From Leptolyngbya sp. BL0902 (GTDB taxonomy: Bacteria; Cyanobacteriota; Cyanobacteriia; Phormidesmidales; Phormidesmidaceae), in NCBI RefSeq assembly GCF_016403105.1, contig NZ_CP046155.1, positions 1,736,001 to 1,800,000 on the forward strand: DNA of 64,000 bases, given 5' to 3'. The translations under genes were made by a program, and so were the position numbers. The notes under the pieces were generated by a model. That model did not search any database, was not told the DNA's origin, and was given only the letters and a program-made list of their open reading frames with translations. Shown in pieces: positions 45,004 through 54,576 of this stretch; position 1 is the stretch's first letter, and each line of letters opens with the position of its first letter.

Positions 45004-46575
45004 CTAGGGGCTGGCCTGGGTAGGGGTCAACGGCTGAGGCTGAGGCTGGATGGGCCGATTGAGCGGATTCATCACCACCTCTAGGCGCTTGAACAGCAGA
45101 GAAGCCAGGGAGGTCATCACCAGGTAGACTAGGGCCACGGCCAGGTAGATCTCGAAGGCGCGGTAGGTGGTGGCCACCGTGAGTTGCCCTTGGCGGAACA
45201 GTTCCTCAAAGCCGATCACCGCCGCCAAGCTGGTGTCTTTAATCAGGGTGATGAACTCGTTGCCGAGGGGGGGCAAAATCCGCCGAAACGCCTGGGGAAA
45301 GATAATGTAGCGCATGGTTTCGATGGGGTTGAGGGCGAGGGATTCTCCGGCTTCCCACTGGCCCCGGTCGATGGATTGGATGCCGCCGCGCAGAATTTCC
45401 GCCAGGTAAGCGGCCACATTCAGGCTGAGGGCCAGAATGGCGGCAAAGAAACGGCCAAAGCTGAACTCTAGGCCCAAACTTTGGAACAGGGCGGGCAGGC
45501 CAAAGTAGATCATGAACAACTGAACCAGCATCGGCGTGCCCCGGAAAAAGTCCACATAGACCCGGCCGATCAACCGCAGGAAGGGAAAGGGGGAAATCAG
45601 GGCAAAGGCCAGTAGGGTGCCGCCGATCAGGCCAAAAATGAAGGAGAACACCGTCAGCAAAATCGTTACCCAGGCTCCGCGCAGCAGGTTACGCCACAGT
45701 TGGGGCCAGTTGAGGCCGCTGGCGGTGCCGCTGCTGAGGGCGGGGGCTACCACGGGCAGTTCGGGCGCGTCGGCGGTGAACCACTGGCGATAGATTTGGT
45801 TGTAGGTGCCGTTTTGGATCAGGTCGCCCAGGGCCGTGTTCATCAGGGCTAGGTCTTCGGAACCCTTGGGCAGGGCGATGCCGTAGTATTCCTCGGTCAG
45901 CAGTTCACCGACGATTTTGATGCCCTGGAGGTTGGCTTCGTTGATGGCAAACAGGGTGACGGGCAGATCATTCACCACCGCATCCACCCGGCCATTCAGT
46001 AGCTCTTGCAGGGCCAGGGGGGCGCTGTCGAAGGTGCTGATGGCGGCTCCATCGACCAGTTTGGCCTGTTCGGCTCCGGTGGTGCCAATTTGCACGGCAA
46101 TGCGCTTGTTGGCCAAGCTCTCGAAGGAGTCGATCTCGGTATCGCTCTCTCGTACCGCAATGGCCAAGCCCGCCTTGAAGTAGGGTCTGGAAAAGTCGAT
46201 GGTTTGAGCCCGTTCGGCGGTGATGGTCATGCCGCTGATGGCCCCGTTGATGGTGCGGGCTTGCAGGGCCGGAATTAGGCCATCAAAGGGGAGGGCGATG
46301 AATTCCACCTCGCGCCCCGCCGCCTCACCGATGGCGTTCATCAGGTCAATGTCAAAGCCGATCAGGTTGCCCGTGGCTTCATCCTTCATTTCAAAGGGCG
46401 GGAAGGCGGGCTCGGTGCCAATTTTCCAAACTGGGGGTGAGCTTTGGGCGGCTCCCTGGGAAACCCTAGGCCCATACCCCAACCCCAGCACCAGCAACAC
46501 CCCCAACCCCAGGGCCAAGATGCGCCTAACCCAGTGACGACGCAGCGCCAAACGAGACAGAACAGAATCCACCAC
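45004..46575 (-). CDS. Amino-acid ABC transporter, fused substrate-binding protein and permease (BgtB-like)
   Basis: About 523 residues. The first 35 residues are a signal/anchor. A family 3 periplasmic amino-acid-binding domain follows (WKIGTEPAFPPFEMKD, then PFDGLIPALQARTINGAISG). From about residue 290 comes a His/Glu/Gln-type permease domain with five helices and the ATPase-contact loop (EAGESLALNPIETMRYIIFP). The fusion matches BgtB of Synechocystis, part of the basic amino acid and glutamine transporter. A GTG at 46575 is chosen because GGGAGGGAG precedes it; the next GTG and a TTG upstream are alternatives. The ATPase gene is divergent, 200 bases away. Confidence 0.88.
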   Translation of the reverse strand: MVDSVLSRLALRRHWVRRILALGLGVLLVLGLGYGPRVSQGAAQSSPPVWKIGTEPAFPPFEMKDEATGNLIGFDIDLMNAIGEAAGREVEFIALPFDGLIPALQARTINGAISGMTITAERAQTIDFSRPYFKAGLAIAVRESDTEIDSFESLANKRIAVQIGTTGAEQAKLVDGAAISTFDSAPLALQELLNGRVDAVVNDLPVTLFAINEANLQGIKIVGELLTEEYYGIALPKGSEDLALMNTALGDLIQNGTYNQIYRQWFTADAPELPVVAPALSSGTASGLNWPQLWRNLLRGAWVTILLTVFSFIFGLIGGTLLAFALISPFPFLRLIGRVYVDFFRGTPMLVQLFMIYFGLPALFQSLGLEFSFGRFFAAILALSLNVAAYLAEILRGGIQSIDRGQWEAGESLALNPIETMRYIIFPQAFRRILPPLGNEFITLIKDTSLAAVIGFEELFRQGQLTVATTYRAFEIYLAVALVYLVMTSLASLLFKRLEVVMNPLNRPIQPQPQPLTPTQASP

Positions 46576-46774
46576 AGCGTTACTCCCTCCCAAACGGTAT
46601 AGACCTAGGCCAGATGGGATGACCCCACTAGACCGCTAATGAACCATATAGAGGGGTGGAATGGCGAAAATGTTGACTTCGCTACAGATTTCTCCTCAAA
46701 ATCCGTGGATTTCTTTAAGAATTCTCAAGCTTATATCCGCTGCCCGATAATAGCCCTAGCGTTTTGGCCCGCCT

Positions 46775-47539
46775 ATGACCGCCCTTTCCTCCCCCAGTTC
46801 CGTCATCACCTGCGAAAATCTGCACAAAAGCTTTGGCCCCATCGAAGTGCTGAAAGGCATCTCCACCGCCTTTGAGAAGGGGGATGTGGTCTCCATCATC
46901 GGCCCTTCGGGCTGTGGCAAAAGCACCTTTCTGCGCTGCCTCAATCGGCTGGAATCCATCAACCAGGGGCGACTGGAGGTGATGGGGCAAGATATGTCCT
47001 CCCCCAAGCTGTCTTGGCAGGCGCTGTACCATCTCCGCAGCCAGGTGAGTATGGTGTTTCAGCATTTCAACCTGTTCCCCCACCTGACGGTGCTGGACAA
47101 CCTGATGCTGGCCCCCCAAAAGGCGCTCAAGGTCTCCAAGGCCGAAGCCCAGGATTTAGCCCTCCACTACCTGACCAAGGTGGGCCTAGGGGAACGCGCC
47201 CACGCCTACCCTGAACAGCTTTCTGGGGGCCAAAAGCAGCGGGTGGCCATCGCCCGCAGCCTGTGCATGAAGCCGGAGGCGATTTTGTTTGATGAGCCCA
47301 CCAGCGCCCTCGACCCCGAACTGGTGGGGGAGGTGCTGGGCGTGATGCGGCAACTGGCGGAGGAGGGCATGACTATGGTGGTTGTCACCCACGAAATGCA
47401 GTTTGCCCGCGAGGTCTCGAACCGGGTGCTGTTTTTCAATGCCGGACTGATTGAAGAGGAAGGCGTGCCTAGCGAGGTCTTCGCCAACCCCAGCAGTGAT
47501 CGCCTCAAGGCCTTCCTGCGCCGCCTGAGCCAACACTGA
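46775..47539 (+). CDS. Amino-acid ABC transporter ATP-binding protein (BgtA/GlnQ-like)
   Basis: 254 residues. Walker A is GPSGCGKST, the Q loop is [18 protein letters not shown], the signature is [15 protein letters not shown], Walker B is [15 protein letters not shown] and the switch histidine is in [10 protein letters not shown]. This is the polar amino-acid (GlnQ/HisP) class. It is transcribed divergently from the fused binding-protein/permease gene with a shared promoter region of 200 bases, and the two are the obvious partners. Start ATG. Confidence 0.93.
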   Translation: MTALSSPSSVITCENLHKSFGPIEVLKGISTAFEKGDVVSIIGPSGCGKSTFLRCLNRLESINQGRLEVMGQDMSSPKLSWQALYHLRSQVSMVFQHFNLFPHLTVLDNLMLAPQKALKVSKAEAQDLALHYLTKVGLGERAHAYPEQLSGGQKQRVAIARSLCMKPEAILFDEPTSALDPELVGEVLGVMRQLAEEGMTMVVVTHEMQFAREVSNRVLFFNAGLIEEEGVPSEVFANPSSDRLKAFLRRLSQH

Positions 47540-47693
47540 TTTCCCTCGATCTTCCAGGGCCTTGCAACCCTCACCTCAGCCCCCCCAGACCAAATCCTAA
47601 GAATGATCTCAGGCTCGTCTAGGACGGGTCAAAGACTAGCGTATCTTGGTAGGCAGCAAGGCTGATGATGCGCTGACCTAGGTGGCTGTACCG

Positions 47694-48872
47694 ATGAAAA
47701 TTTTGCTGATGGAGGACGATGCCCCCACCCGTGAGCACCTAACCGCCATTTTGTCGGGTCATCGCTATGCGGTGGACAGCGTTGAGGACGGCACCACGGG
47801 GCTGGAGATGGCGATGCAGTGGCCCTACGACCTGCTGATCGTAGATTGGCAATTGCCCTCCCTCAGCGGCCTGGAGGTCTGCCAGCGACTGCGCCAGAGG
47901 GGAAGCCAGACGCCCATTCTCATGTTGACCGTGCGGGATGCCAACGCCGACATTGTGGCAGGGCTGGATGCCGGAGCCGATGACTACCTGGCCAAGTCCT
48001 CCGAGCCATCCCAGTTGTTGGCTCGGGTGCGGGCCTTGCTCCGACGCAATGCCACGGTGGCCGATCCGGTGCTGCGCTGGGGGGATCTCACCCTCGATCC
48101 GGCCCAGGCCCAAGTCACCTACCAAGGCCAGCCCATTTCCTGCCGTCCTAAGGAATACGAGCTGCTGGAACTGTTTTTACGCAATCCCCAGCGCCTCCTC
48201 ACCCGCAGCCTGATTATCGATCACCTCTGGCCCATGGCCGATGCCCCCACCGAAGGATCGATTACCAACCTGGTGAAGGATGTGCGCCAGCGGTTGAGGC
48301 GGGCGGGCCTGCGCGACCATCCCATCGAAACCGTCTACGGCCTAGGCTATCGGCTCCGGGCTCCAGCGGTCATCGAGGCCCCACCCTTTACGCCAGCGGC
48401 TGCCCCCAGCCAAGAGGCCCCGCCCGTGGTCAAGCCGGATGTTGAGCTGGACATTAAGCCGGACGTCAAACCAAGCGCCACCACGGATAGGGAAGCCGGG
48501 GATGATCTGGCCCTAGGGCCAAGCCTGGAGACCGCCCTACCTCCACGCTTAGCCACCGCCCTAGAAGGAGCCACCCAGCGCTTTCACATTGCCCTAGACC
48601 AGCGCCTTGCCCTGCTCGAACAAACCGCCGCTGCCGCCGCCACCCACACCCTCACCGCCGAGAAGCGCCAGCACGCCTTTGCCGAAGCCCACCGCCTAGC
48701 TGGGGGATTAGGAATGTTTGGCTATGGCCAAGCGGCCCAGGCCGCCGAAGCCCTGGAGTTACTCCTGTGCCCCGCCGCCGCCCAGCTTGCCTCTCCCCAG
48801 CTTGCCGCCCAAATGCAGCACCACCTCACGGCCCTCAAACAAGCCCTCACCCACCCCCCTGACGGATCCTGA
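47694..48872 (+). CDS. OmpR-type response regulator with C-terminal HPt domain
   Basis: About 392 residues. The receiver (1-118) has EDD, phospho-acceptor in LLIVDWQLPSLSG and lysine in DYLAKSSEP. The OmpR-type winged helix (125-225) has RPKEYELLELFL and TVYGLGYRLR. A low-complexity linker (VKPDVELDIKPDVKP) leads to an HPt domain around residue 325, with its histidine in FAEAHRLAGGLGMFG. One protein can therefore bind DNA, receive phosphate and relay it. The ATG at 47694 is preferred over a GTG 12 bases earlier. A huge kinase gene follows 36 bases downstream. Confidence 0.9.
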   Translation: MKILLMEDDAPTREHLTAILSGHRYAVDSVEDGTTGLEMAMQWPYDLLIVDWQLPSLSGLEVCQRLRQRGSQTPILMLTVRDANADIVAGLDAGADDYLAKSSEPSQLLARVRALLRRNATVADPVLRWGDLTLDPAQAQVTYQGQPISCRPKEYELLELFLRNPQRLLTRSLIIDHLWPMADAPTEGSITNLVKDVRQRLRRAGLRDHPIETVYGLGYRLRAPAVIEAPPFTPAAAPSQEAPPVVKPDVELDIKPDVKPSATTDREAGDDLALGPSLETALPPRLATALEGATQRFHIALDQRLALLEQTAAAAATHTLTAEKRQHAFAEAHRLAGGLGMFGYGQAAQAAEALELLLCPAAAQLASPQLAAQMQHHLTALKQALTHPPDGS

Positions 48873-48908
48873 ACTTGTCTCCACCCGCCTCGCAACTCCT
48901 GACTTCCC

Positions 48909-51900
48909 ATGCCCGCCCCCTTCCCCCGCCCCCTTCGCCCCTTGGCCAGTATTCCGCTGCTCTGGGTGATAACCATTCCCCTCGCTGTGTCGGCCCTGAG
49001 TTCCTTGGCGGGGGCGATCTATGTGTCCTATCGCCATAGCCAGGGGGTGGTCGTGGAACTGGGGCAGCAATTGCTCGGCAAGACCAACCAGGTGATTCAT
49101 CAAGAACTGGAGGACTATCTGGAAATACCGCTGCTCATGAACCACCTGAATGCAGACGCGGTGGATCGCTACGGCTTGGATATAGCGGATTCAGCCACCT
49201 TAGAAGCCTTGCTGTTTAGCCGATTGCAGCAGTTTGAGGAGGTCGCGGGGGTTTGGTTTGCAAGCCCAGAGGGACGGCTGCGGGTGGTGGAGCGTGACCC
49301 AGACCCACGCCTGGTGGTGGCAGAGCCCACTCAGCCCAACCGTGTGGCCGTGTATGAGCTAGGGCCGACGGGGGCGCGAGGCTCCTTGGTGGAGGTGTCG
49401 GAAGATTTTGACCTGCGCCGGGATCGACCCTGGTATGGGGGCGCAGTGGCGCGGGGGCGGCTGGGCTGGAATCCGCTGTTTCCGCCAGGGGCATCGGACG
49501 ACCTCACCCTCGACCACCTCACCCTGAATGCCTCCCAGCCCATCTATGCCCCGGACGGCACCCTGCGAGGGGTGTTTGCCGTGCATCTACGGCTGGATAC
49601 GTTGAGTGCGATGCTGCAAACCTTAGATATCGGCCAGGTGGGCTATGTCCTCATCACCGATGCCAATGGGGCGATTGTGGCCACCTCCAGCGCCGAACCG
49701 CCCCATCGCCTGGAGGGGGGCAACGGCACCGCCCAGCCGTCTCGCCGTCTCGCCCTGGCCACCAGTCGGGATCCGTTCCTTCGGGCGCTGAATTCCCTAT
49801 TGCAGGAGCAGCACCTCTTGCAACGGGCCAGGGACACCGAGGCCGCGATGGCACAGTTTCGGCACCACCAAACGACGCACTACGTGAGCGTATCCCGGTT
49901 TCACGATGCCTACGGCCTGGATTGGCGGATCATCACCGTGGCCCCAGATCGCTATTTTCTGGGACATCTGCCCCGCCACCAGCAGCAAGCGCTGTTGCTG
50001 TGGCTGTTGGGGGTGATCAGCGCCCTAGGGCTGGGCCTGGTGGTGGCCCGGTTGTTCCTGTATCGGCTGAGGCACTATTACCGGGCGAGCCAAACTTTGG
50101 CGGCGGGCGACCTCAGCCAGCGTCTACTCACAGACAGCCCCATCCGAGAGCTAAACGGCATGGCCAGCGCCTTTAACCACATGGCTGACCAGTTGCAACA
50201 GTCCTTCCAGGGCATCCAGACCGCCCTCCAGGAGTCGGAGGCTAAGTTCACCACGATTTTTCGCGCTAGCCCGGTGCCCATGGCCATTGCCACCCTCAAG
50301 GAGCGGCGCATGGTGGCGGCCAATCACAGTTTCTTGACCCTGCTCAAGCAGCCGACGGAGGCGGTGGTGGGCCATCGCTGGGAGGACTTGGGGGCCAACC
50401 CCGACGGGGGTGAACCCTGGTGGCAGACCCTTGATATCCCGCCGCCAGTCCGCGATCTAGAGGTGCAGATCGCAACTGGGGCGGGGGTGCGTACGGTGCT
50501 GCTGTCGGCAACGGTGCAGGCGCTATCGGGGGAGGACTGTATGATCCTCACCTTCCACGACATTACCCAGCGGCGACAGGCGGAGGCCCATCTGCGCCAA
50601 ACGGAGCAATGGCTGCGCCAGTACAGCCAGATTTCCCCCACCATGATCTACACCTACGTCGAAACGGCTACGGGGGGCCATGGCTTTGAATACCTCAGTG
50701 CTGCCCTAGAGGACATTGGCGGCATCAGCGTGGAGGAGGGGCTGCGGGATGCGAACGCGGTGCGGGGGCTGATCCATCCAGCGGATCGAGACGCCTACCT
50801 CCAGGCCGAAGCGGAGAGCGAAGCTACCCTCACAGCCTTTTCCCACCAGTGCCGCATTGTCACCCCTGCTGGCCAGATGAAGTGGGTGCATGTGCAGTCG
50901 CAGCCAGAGCGTCGCCGAGATGGATCGACGGCTTGGCATGGGGTGGTGGTGGATATCAGCGCTGAAAAGCACATGGAGGAAGCCCGATTGCAGAGCGAGG
51001 CCCAGCGACGTGCCATTCTCAATGCGCTGCCCGACCTGATTGTGCGTACCCGCCGAGACGGCACCTACCTGGAGATTAAGCCCGCCGCTACCTTCCCCAC
51101 CGAGTTACCCTATTTTGTTGTGGGCAATAACCTGCGCCAGGTCTTGCCGCCCGATTTGCTGGTGCCCTACCTACAAACCATGGAGCGAGCCTTTGCCACG
51201 GGCGAAACCCAGTGCTATGAGTACGCCATTGAGGTGCAGGGAGAGACCCTCTGGCAGGAGGTGCGGATGGTGCCCATGGGCCTAGAGGAGATGCTGTTTG
51301 TGGTACGAAACCTCACCGATCTGCACCGCATGGCCATGGCGCTCCAGGAGAGTGAAACCCGATTTCGCCAGCTAGCGGAAACCGTAAAGGAGGGCTTCTT
51401 TGTCTACGAAATGGCAAGTCGTCGCTACTCCTACGTCAACCCGGCCTATGGGGCTGTGCTAGGGTTGGCTCCCCAGCCCGATCCACCCATCAACAAGCGC
51501 TGGGAACGCCTCCTAACCCATAGCCCCGCCGATCAGCCAGCCCGGAGCTTCATGCTCAGCCAGGAGCAATGGCTGAGCCACATTCACCCGGAGGATCGGC
51601 CCCGCATTGAAGCGGCCCTACAACGGGAACGCCAGGGGGAACTCTTCGACCAGGAATATCGCTACATCACCCCCGCTGAAGATCTGCGCTGGCTGCGATC
51701 CAAGGCATTTCCCCTCAAAGATGAGACGGGACAACTCATCCGCATTGTGGGTACTGTGGAAGACATCACCGAGCGACGACTGGCCGAAGATGCCCTGCGC
51801 CAGAGCGAAGCCCGTTTCCGCCGAGCCTTTGACCACGCCCCCTACGGTATTTCCCTGGTGTCGCCCACGGGCCAGTTTGTGATGGCAAATCCCAAATACT

Positions 51901-52976
51901 GTGCCCTGCTGGGCTATAGCGAAGCCGAACTACGCCAACTCCGGTTTCCAGACATTACCCACCCCGATGACCGCGAAGCCGACTGGCAGGCATTTCAACG
52001 CATGATGGCTGGGGATGCTTCGGCCAGTCAGATCGAAAAGCGGTACCTTACCCAGGAGGGGGAGGTCATCCCCGTAATTATCAACACTGCCCCCGTCTAC
52101 GATGTCAATGGGCACCTACTCTACTCCGTGGGCCATGTGCAAGATATTCGCGAGCGCCAAGCCATCGACCGCATGAAGGACGAGTTTATTTCCGTGGTCA
52201 GCCACGAACTCCGCACGCCCATCACCTCCATTCAGGGTGCCCTAGCCCTGCTGGGAGCCGGGATCTATGCCAACCGCCCCGACAAGGCCAAGGCTATGCT
52301 GGAGATTGCTATTAACAACAGTGATCGCCTCGTTCACCTCGTTGATGATATTCTCAGCTTCGAGCGCCTAGAGTCGGGCCGGGTGCAGCTTGAGCCCGAA
52401 CTCTGCCAGGTGGAAGACCTCTTTGCCCAGGCCGTCGATAGCGTCAAGGCCCTGGCGGATCAGGCCCACATCACCCTAGAGACCCAGCCCCGCTGCGCCC
52501 CCCTAGAAGCCGCCCCCGACGCCATTGTGCAGACCCTTACCAACCTGCTCAGCAACGCCATCAAGTTTTCCCCTCCGGGCAGCACCGTCTGGCTCCGAGC
52601 CACCCTTACCGACGCCATCGATCCCAGCCCTGCCTCCTCAACCCGTCTTTCCCCCAACTCCCGCCTTCCCCCTCCCGCCTTCCCCCTTCCGCCTTCCCCC
52701 ACCCCACCCTCCTACCTGCTCATCACCGTCCAAGACCAAGGACGCGGCATCCCCGCCAACAAACTCGACCACATCTTCGAGCAGTTTCAGCAGGTGGATG
52801 CCTCGGATTCTCGTCAGCGGGGAGGAACGGGGCTGGGCCTTGCTATCTGCAAACGCATTGTCGAGCAACATCAGGGCCGCATTTGGGTAGAGAGCCAATT
52901 AGGCCAGGGCAGCACCTTCTACGTTGCTCTTCCCCTCCAGACCCCCAACGCCTCCCAGGAGGTCTTCCATGCCTAA
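48909..52976 (+). CDS. Multi-PAS sensor histidine kinase with extracytoplasmic sensor
   Basis: 1355 residues. Two membrane helices (about 12-36 and 358-384) flank a Cache-like extracytoplasmic sensor. HAMP follows (386-437), then at least four PAS/PAC units (around 445, 575, 820 and 970; a weaker one near 700). HisKA has its histidine in VVSHELRTPITSIQGA. HATPase_c has LTNLLSNAIKFSPPG, QDQGRGIPANK and GGTGLGLAICK. A proline/serine-rich stretch of about 28 residues between the N and G1 boxes is encoded by C-rich repeats. It has no own receiver; a receiver gene overlaps its stop codon, and an HPt regulator precedes it. Confidence 0.93.
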   Translation: MPAPFPRPLRPLASIPLLWVITIPLAVSALSSLAGAIYVSYRHSQGVVVELGQQLLGKTNQVIHQELEDYLEIPLLMNHLNADAVDRYGLDIADSATLEALLFSRLQQFEEVAGVWFASPEGRLRVVERDPDPRLVVAEPTQPNRVAVYELGPTGARGSLVEVSEDFDLRRDRPWYGGAVARGRLGWNPLFPPGASDDLTLDHLTLNASQPIYAPDGTLRGVFAVHLRLDTLSAMLQTLDIGQVGYVLITDANGAIVATSSAEPPHRLEGGNGTAQPSRRLALATSRDPFLRALNSLLQEQHLLQRARDTEAAMAQFRHHQTTHYVSVSRFHDAYGLDWRIITVAPDRYFLGHLPRHQQQALLLWLLGVISALGLGLVVARLFLYRLRHYYRASQTLAAGDLSQRLLTDSPIRELNGMASAFNHMADQLQQSFQGIQTALQESEAKFTTIFRASPVPMAIATLKERRMVAANHSFLTLLKQPTEAVVGHRWEDLGANPDGGEPWWQTLDIPPPVRDLEVQIATGAGVRTVLLSATVQALSGEDCMILTFHDITQRRQAEAHLRQTEQWLRQYSQISPTMIYTYVETATGGHGFEYLSAALEDIGGISVEEGLRDANAVRGLIHPADRDAYLQAEAESEATLTAFSHQCRIVTPAGQMKWVHVQSQPERRRDGSTAWHGVVVDISAEKHMEEARLQSEAQRRAILNALPDLIVRTRRDGTYLEIKPAATFPTELPYFVVGNNLRQVLPPDLLVPYLQTMERAFATGETQCYEYAIEVQGETLWQEVRMVPMGLEEMLFVVRNLTDLHRMAMALQESETRFRQLAETVKEGFFVYEMASRRYSYVNPAYGAVLGLAPQPDPPINKRWERLLTHSPADQPARSFMLSQEQWLSHIHPEDRPRIEAALQRERQGELFDQEYRYITPAEDLRWLRSKAFPLKDETGQLIRIVGTVEDITERRLAEDALRQSEARFRRAFDHAPYGISLVSPTGQFVMANPKYCALLGYSEAELRQLRFPDITHPDDREADWQAFQRMMAGDASASQIEKRYLTQEGEVIPVIINTAPVYDVNGHLLYSVGHVQDIRERQAIDRMKDEFISVVSHELRTPITSIQGALALLGAGIYANRPDKAKAMLEIAINNSDRLVHLVDDILSFERLESGRVQLEPELCQVEDLFAQAVDSVKALADQAHITLETQPRCAPLEAAPDAIVQTLTNLLSNAIKFSPPGSTVWLRATLTDAIDPSPASSTRLSPNSRLPPPAFPLPPSPTPPSYLLITVQDQGRGIPANKLDHIFEQFQQVDASDSRQRGGTGLGLAICKRIVEQHQGRIWVESQLGQGSTFYVALPLQTPNASQEVFHA

Positions 52977-53349
52977 ACGCCTGCTGATTGTGGACGACGA
53001 AGACGATATCCGCACCATCGTCACCGCCGCCCTCGAGGAACTCGCGGGTTGGCACATCATCGAAGCCGACACGGTGCAGACGGGTTTAGACCTCGCGGTC
53101 AGGGCCCAGCCCGATGCCATTTTGCTCGACATCTCCATGCCCGACAGGGACGGCTTCAACCTCTTTGCCCAGCTTCAGGATCAGCCTGCTACCCAGGCTA
53201 TTCCCGTGATTGTGTTCACCTCCAAGGTGCTGGCCCAGGATCGATCCCGATTCGCCACCCTCGCCATCGCCGGGGTTATCACCAAGCCCTTTGATCCTCT
53301 ACGTTTGGGCAACCAAATTGCCAGCCTCCTCGCCTGGGAAATCCCCTAG
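52969..53349 (+). CDS. Single-domain response regulator
   Basis: 126 residues: a complete receiver with the acidic pair in LLIVDDEDDI, phospho-acceptor in AILLDISMPDRDG, and lysine in ITKPFDPL. There is no output domain. The ATG overlaps the kinase stop codon by eight bases (ATGCCTAA), and AGGAGG sits six bases before it, so translation is coupled to the kinase. It probably takes phosphate from that kinase and may pass it to the HPt domain of the regulator upstream. Confidence 0.92.
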   Translation: MPKRLLIVDDEDDIRTIVTAALEELAGWHIIEADTVQTGLDLAVRAQPDAILLDISMPDRDGFNLFAQLQDQPATQAIPVIVFTSKVLAQDRSRFATLAIAGVITKPFDPLRLGNQIASLLAWEIP

Positions 53350-53513
53350 GGTACCGCCACGACAACCGCTGCCCTACGGCCCTCAAATCCTATAAATTTC
53401 CTATAGTCTTGCGGTAGGCTTAGGGTCGGGTTCTAGGGTTGCCCATTGATGGCTGTCACAGTCCTTGCCCCAGCCTTGCTCTGATCTTTGGTTCCCAGTT
53501 TGAGGGACATTCC

Positions 53514-53903
53514 ATGCCTAGCCCAAGGCTGCTGTTGATTGAGCATGAAGCCAGTCTTCGAGAGGTTCTGGGTGCTTGCCTAGGGGAACTAGGAGACTGG
53601 GACGTGACCACCTCTCGGTTTATTCAGGAGGGGATTTTACTGTGCAAAAAACATCGCCCTGACGTAATTTTGGTGGATGCCTCAACTCCAGAAGCCGACG
53701 CTCTCCTACTGATGGAGCAGCTTAAGCGCGACTCTCTTAACCAGGCCATTCCCATTGTTTTGATCAGCGCTAAAGCAGACTGGTTTACAGCCCCTGAACT
53801 ACACCAGATGGGCTTTTTAGGCGCTATTTCTAAGCCTTTTAATCCATCAACACTGTCTGCTAAAATTCACCACATGATGGCTTATTCAGCTTCAACCTCC
53901 TAG
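53514..53903 (+). CDS. Degenerate receiver-domain protein
   Basis: 129 residues starting MPSPRLLLIEHEASLREVL. The receiver fold is clear (VILVDASTPEADALLLMEQL, AISKPFNPSTL) and the phospho-acceptor aspartate and lysine are present. The acidic pair is EHE rather than DD, so metal binding and phosphorylation may be weakened. It follows the other receiver gene at 164 bases and in the same direction, perhaps as an accessory of the same system. An upstream in-frame ATG (53439) adds 25 residues unlike the family. Confidence 0.85.
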   Translation: MPSPRLLLIEHEASLREVLGACLGELGDWDVTTSRFIQEGILLCKKHRPDVILVDASTPEADALLLMEQLKRDSLNQAIPIVLISAKADWFTAPELHQMGFLGAISKPFNPSTLSAKIHHMMAYSASTS

Positions 53904-54081
53904 GGATAGCAGCTACATCTAAAGATAAGCTTAACCTTTTCCTGGCAGCCATAGCCTACACTGAGAAAGTTCCCTGAAGACTTTCAGAGACTTTTTCTTG
54001 GCCAACGGTTTAGAATACTTTAGTTTATTCACAGCTTTGGCCAATCAATTTCACAAGGCTTCACAAAATCAGGAGAATTTC

Positions 54082-54576
54082 ATGTCTACGTTAACCGTGT
54101 GGAAATTTAAGACCGCTGAGGGTGCAGAAAACGCCTTAGCCAAACTAGAAGGTCTGCAAAAACAAGAGCTAATCAAGGTGCTAGACGCTGCCGTGGTCAC
54201 TTGGCCAACGGGTCGTAAAAAGCCTAAAACCTACCAAGCCGTGAGCACCGTAGGGGTAGGAGCCCTGGGGGGTGCCTTTTGGGGGATGCTGTTTGGTTTG
54301 ATTTTCTTGGTGCCTCTGTTTGGCATGATTGTGGGCGCAGCAGCAGGTGCCCTATCCGGCAAGTTTACCGACTACGGCATCAATGACGACTTTATCAAAG
54401 ACCTGCGCGATAAGGTAACAGAAGGCACCTCCGCGCTCTTTTTGCTGACCGGACAAGTTACCGTAGACAAGGTTAGTGAAGCCTTTTCTCCCGATGAGGC
54501 TGGCGAACTTATTCAGTCCAATCTATCGGCAGAACAGGAAGCTAAACTGCGGGAAGACTTCGGTGCTGAGTTGTAG
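54082..54576 (+). CDS. DUF1269 family membrane-associated protein
   Basis: 164 residues. AGGAGAA precedes the ATG. The N-terminus (MSTLTVWKFKTAEGAENALA) and KLEGLQKQELIKVLDAAVV are typical of DUF1269. A glycine-rich hydrophobic hairpin (GALGGAFWGMLFGLIFLVPL and FGMIVGAAAGALSGKFTDYG) sits at about 67-110, and the C-terminal helical part begins INDDFIKDLRDKVTEG. The family is uncharacterised, with one membrane hairpin. Its promoter region contains a possible terminator of the preceding gene (GAAAGT...ACTTTC at 53965-53985). Confidence 0.85.
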   Translation: MSTLTVWKFKTAEGAENALAKLEGLQKQELIKVLDAAVVTWPTGRKKPKTYQAVSTVGVGALGGAFWGMLFGLIFLVPLFGMIVGAAAGALSGKFTDYGINDDFIKDLRDKVTEGTSALFLLTGQVTVDKVSEAFSPDEAGELIQSNLSAEQEAKLREDFGAEL

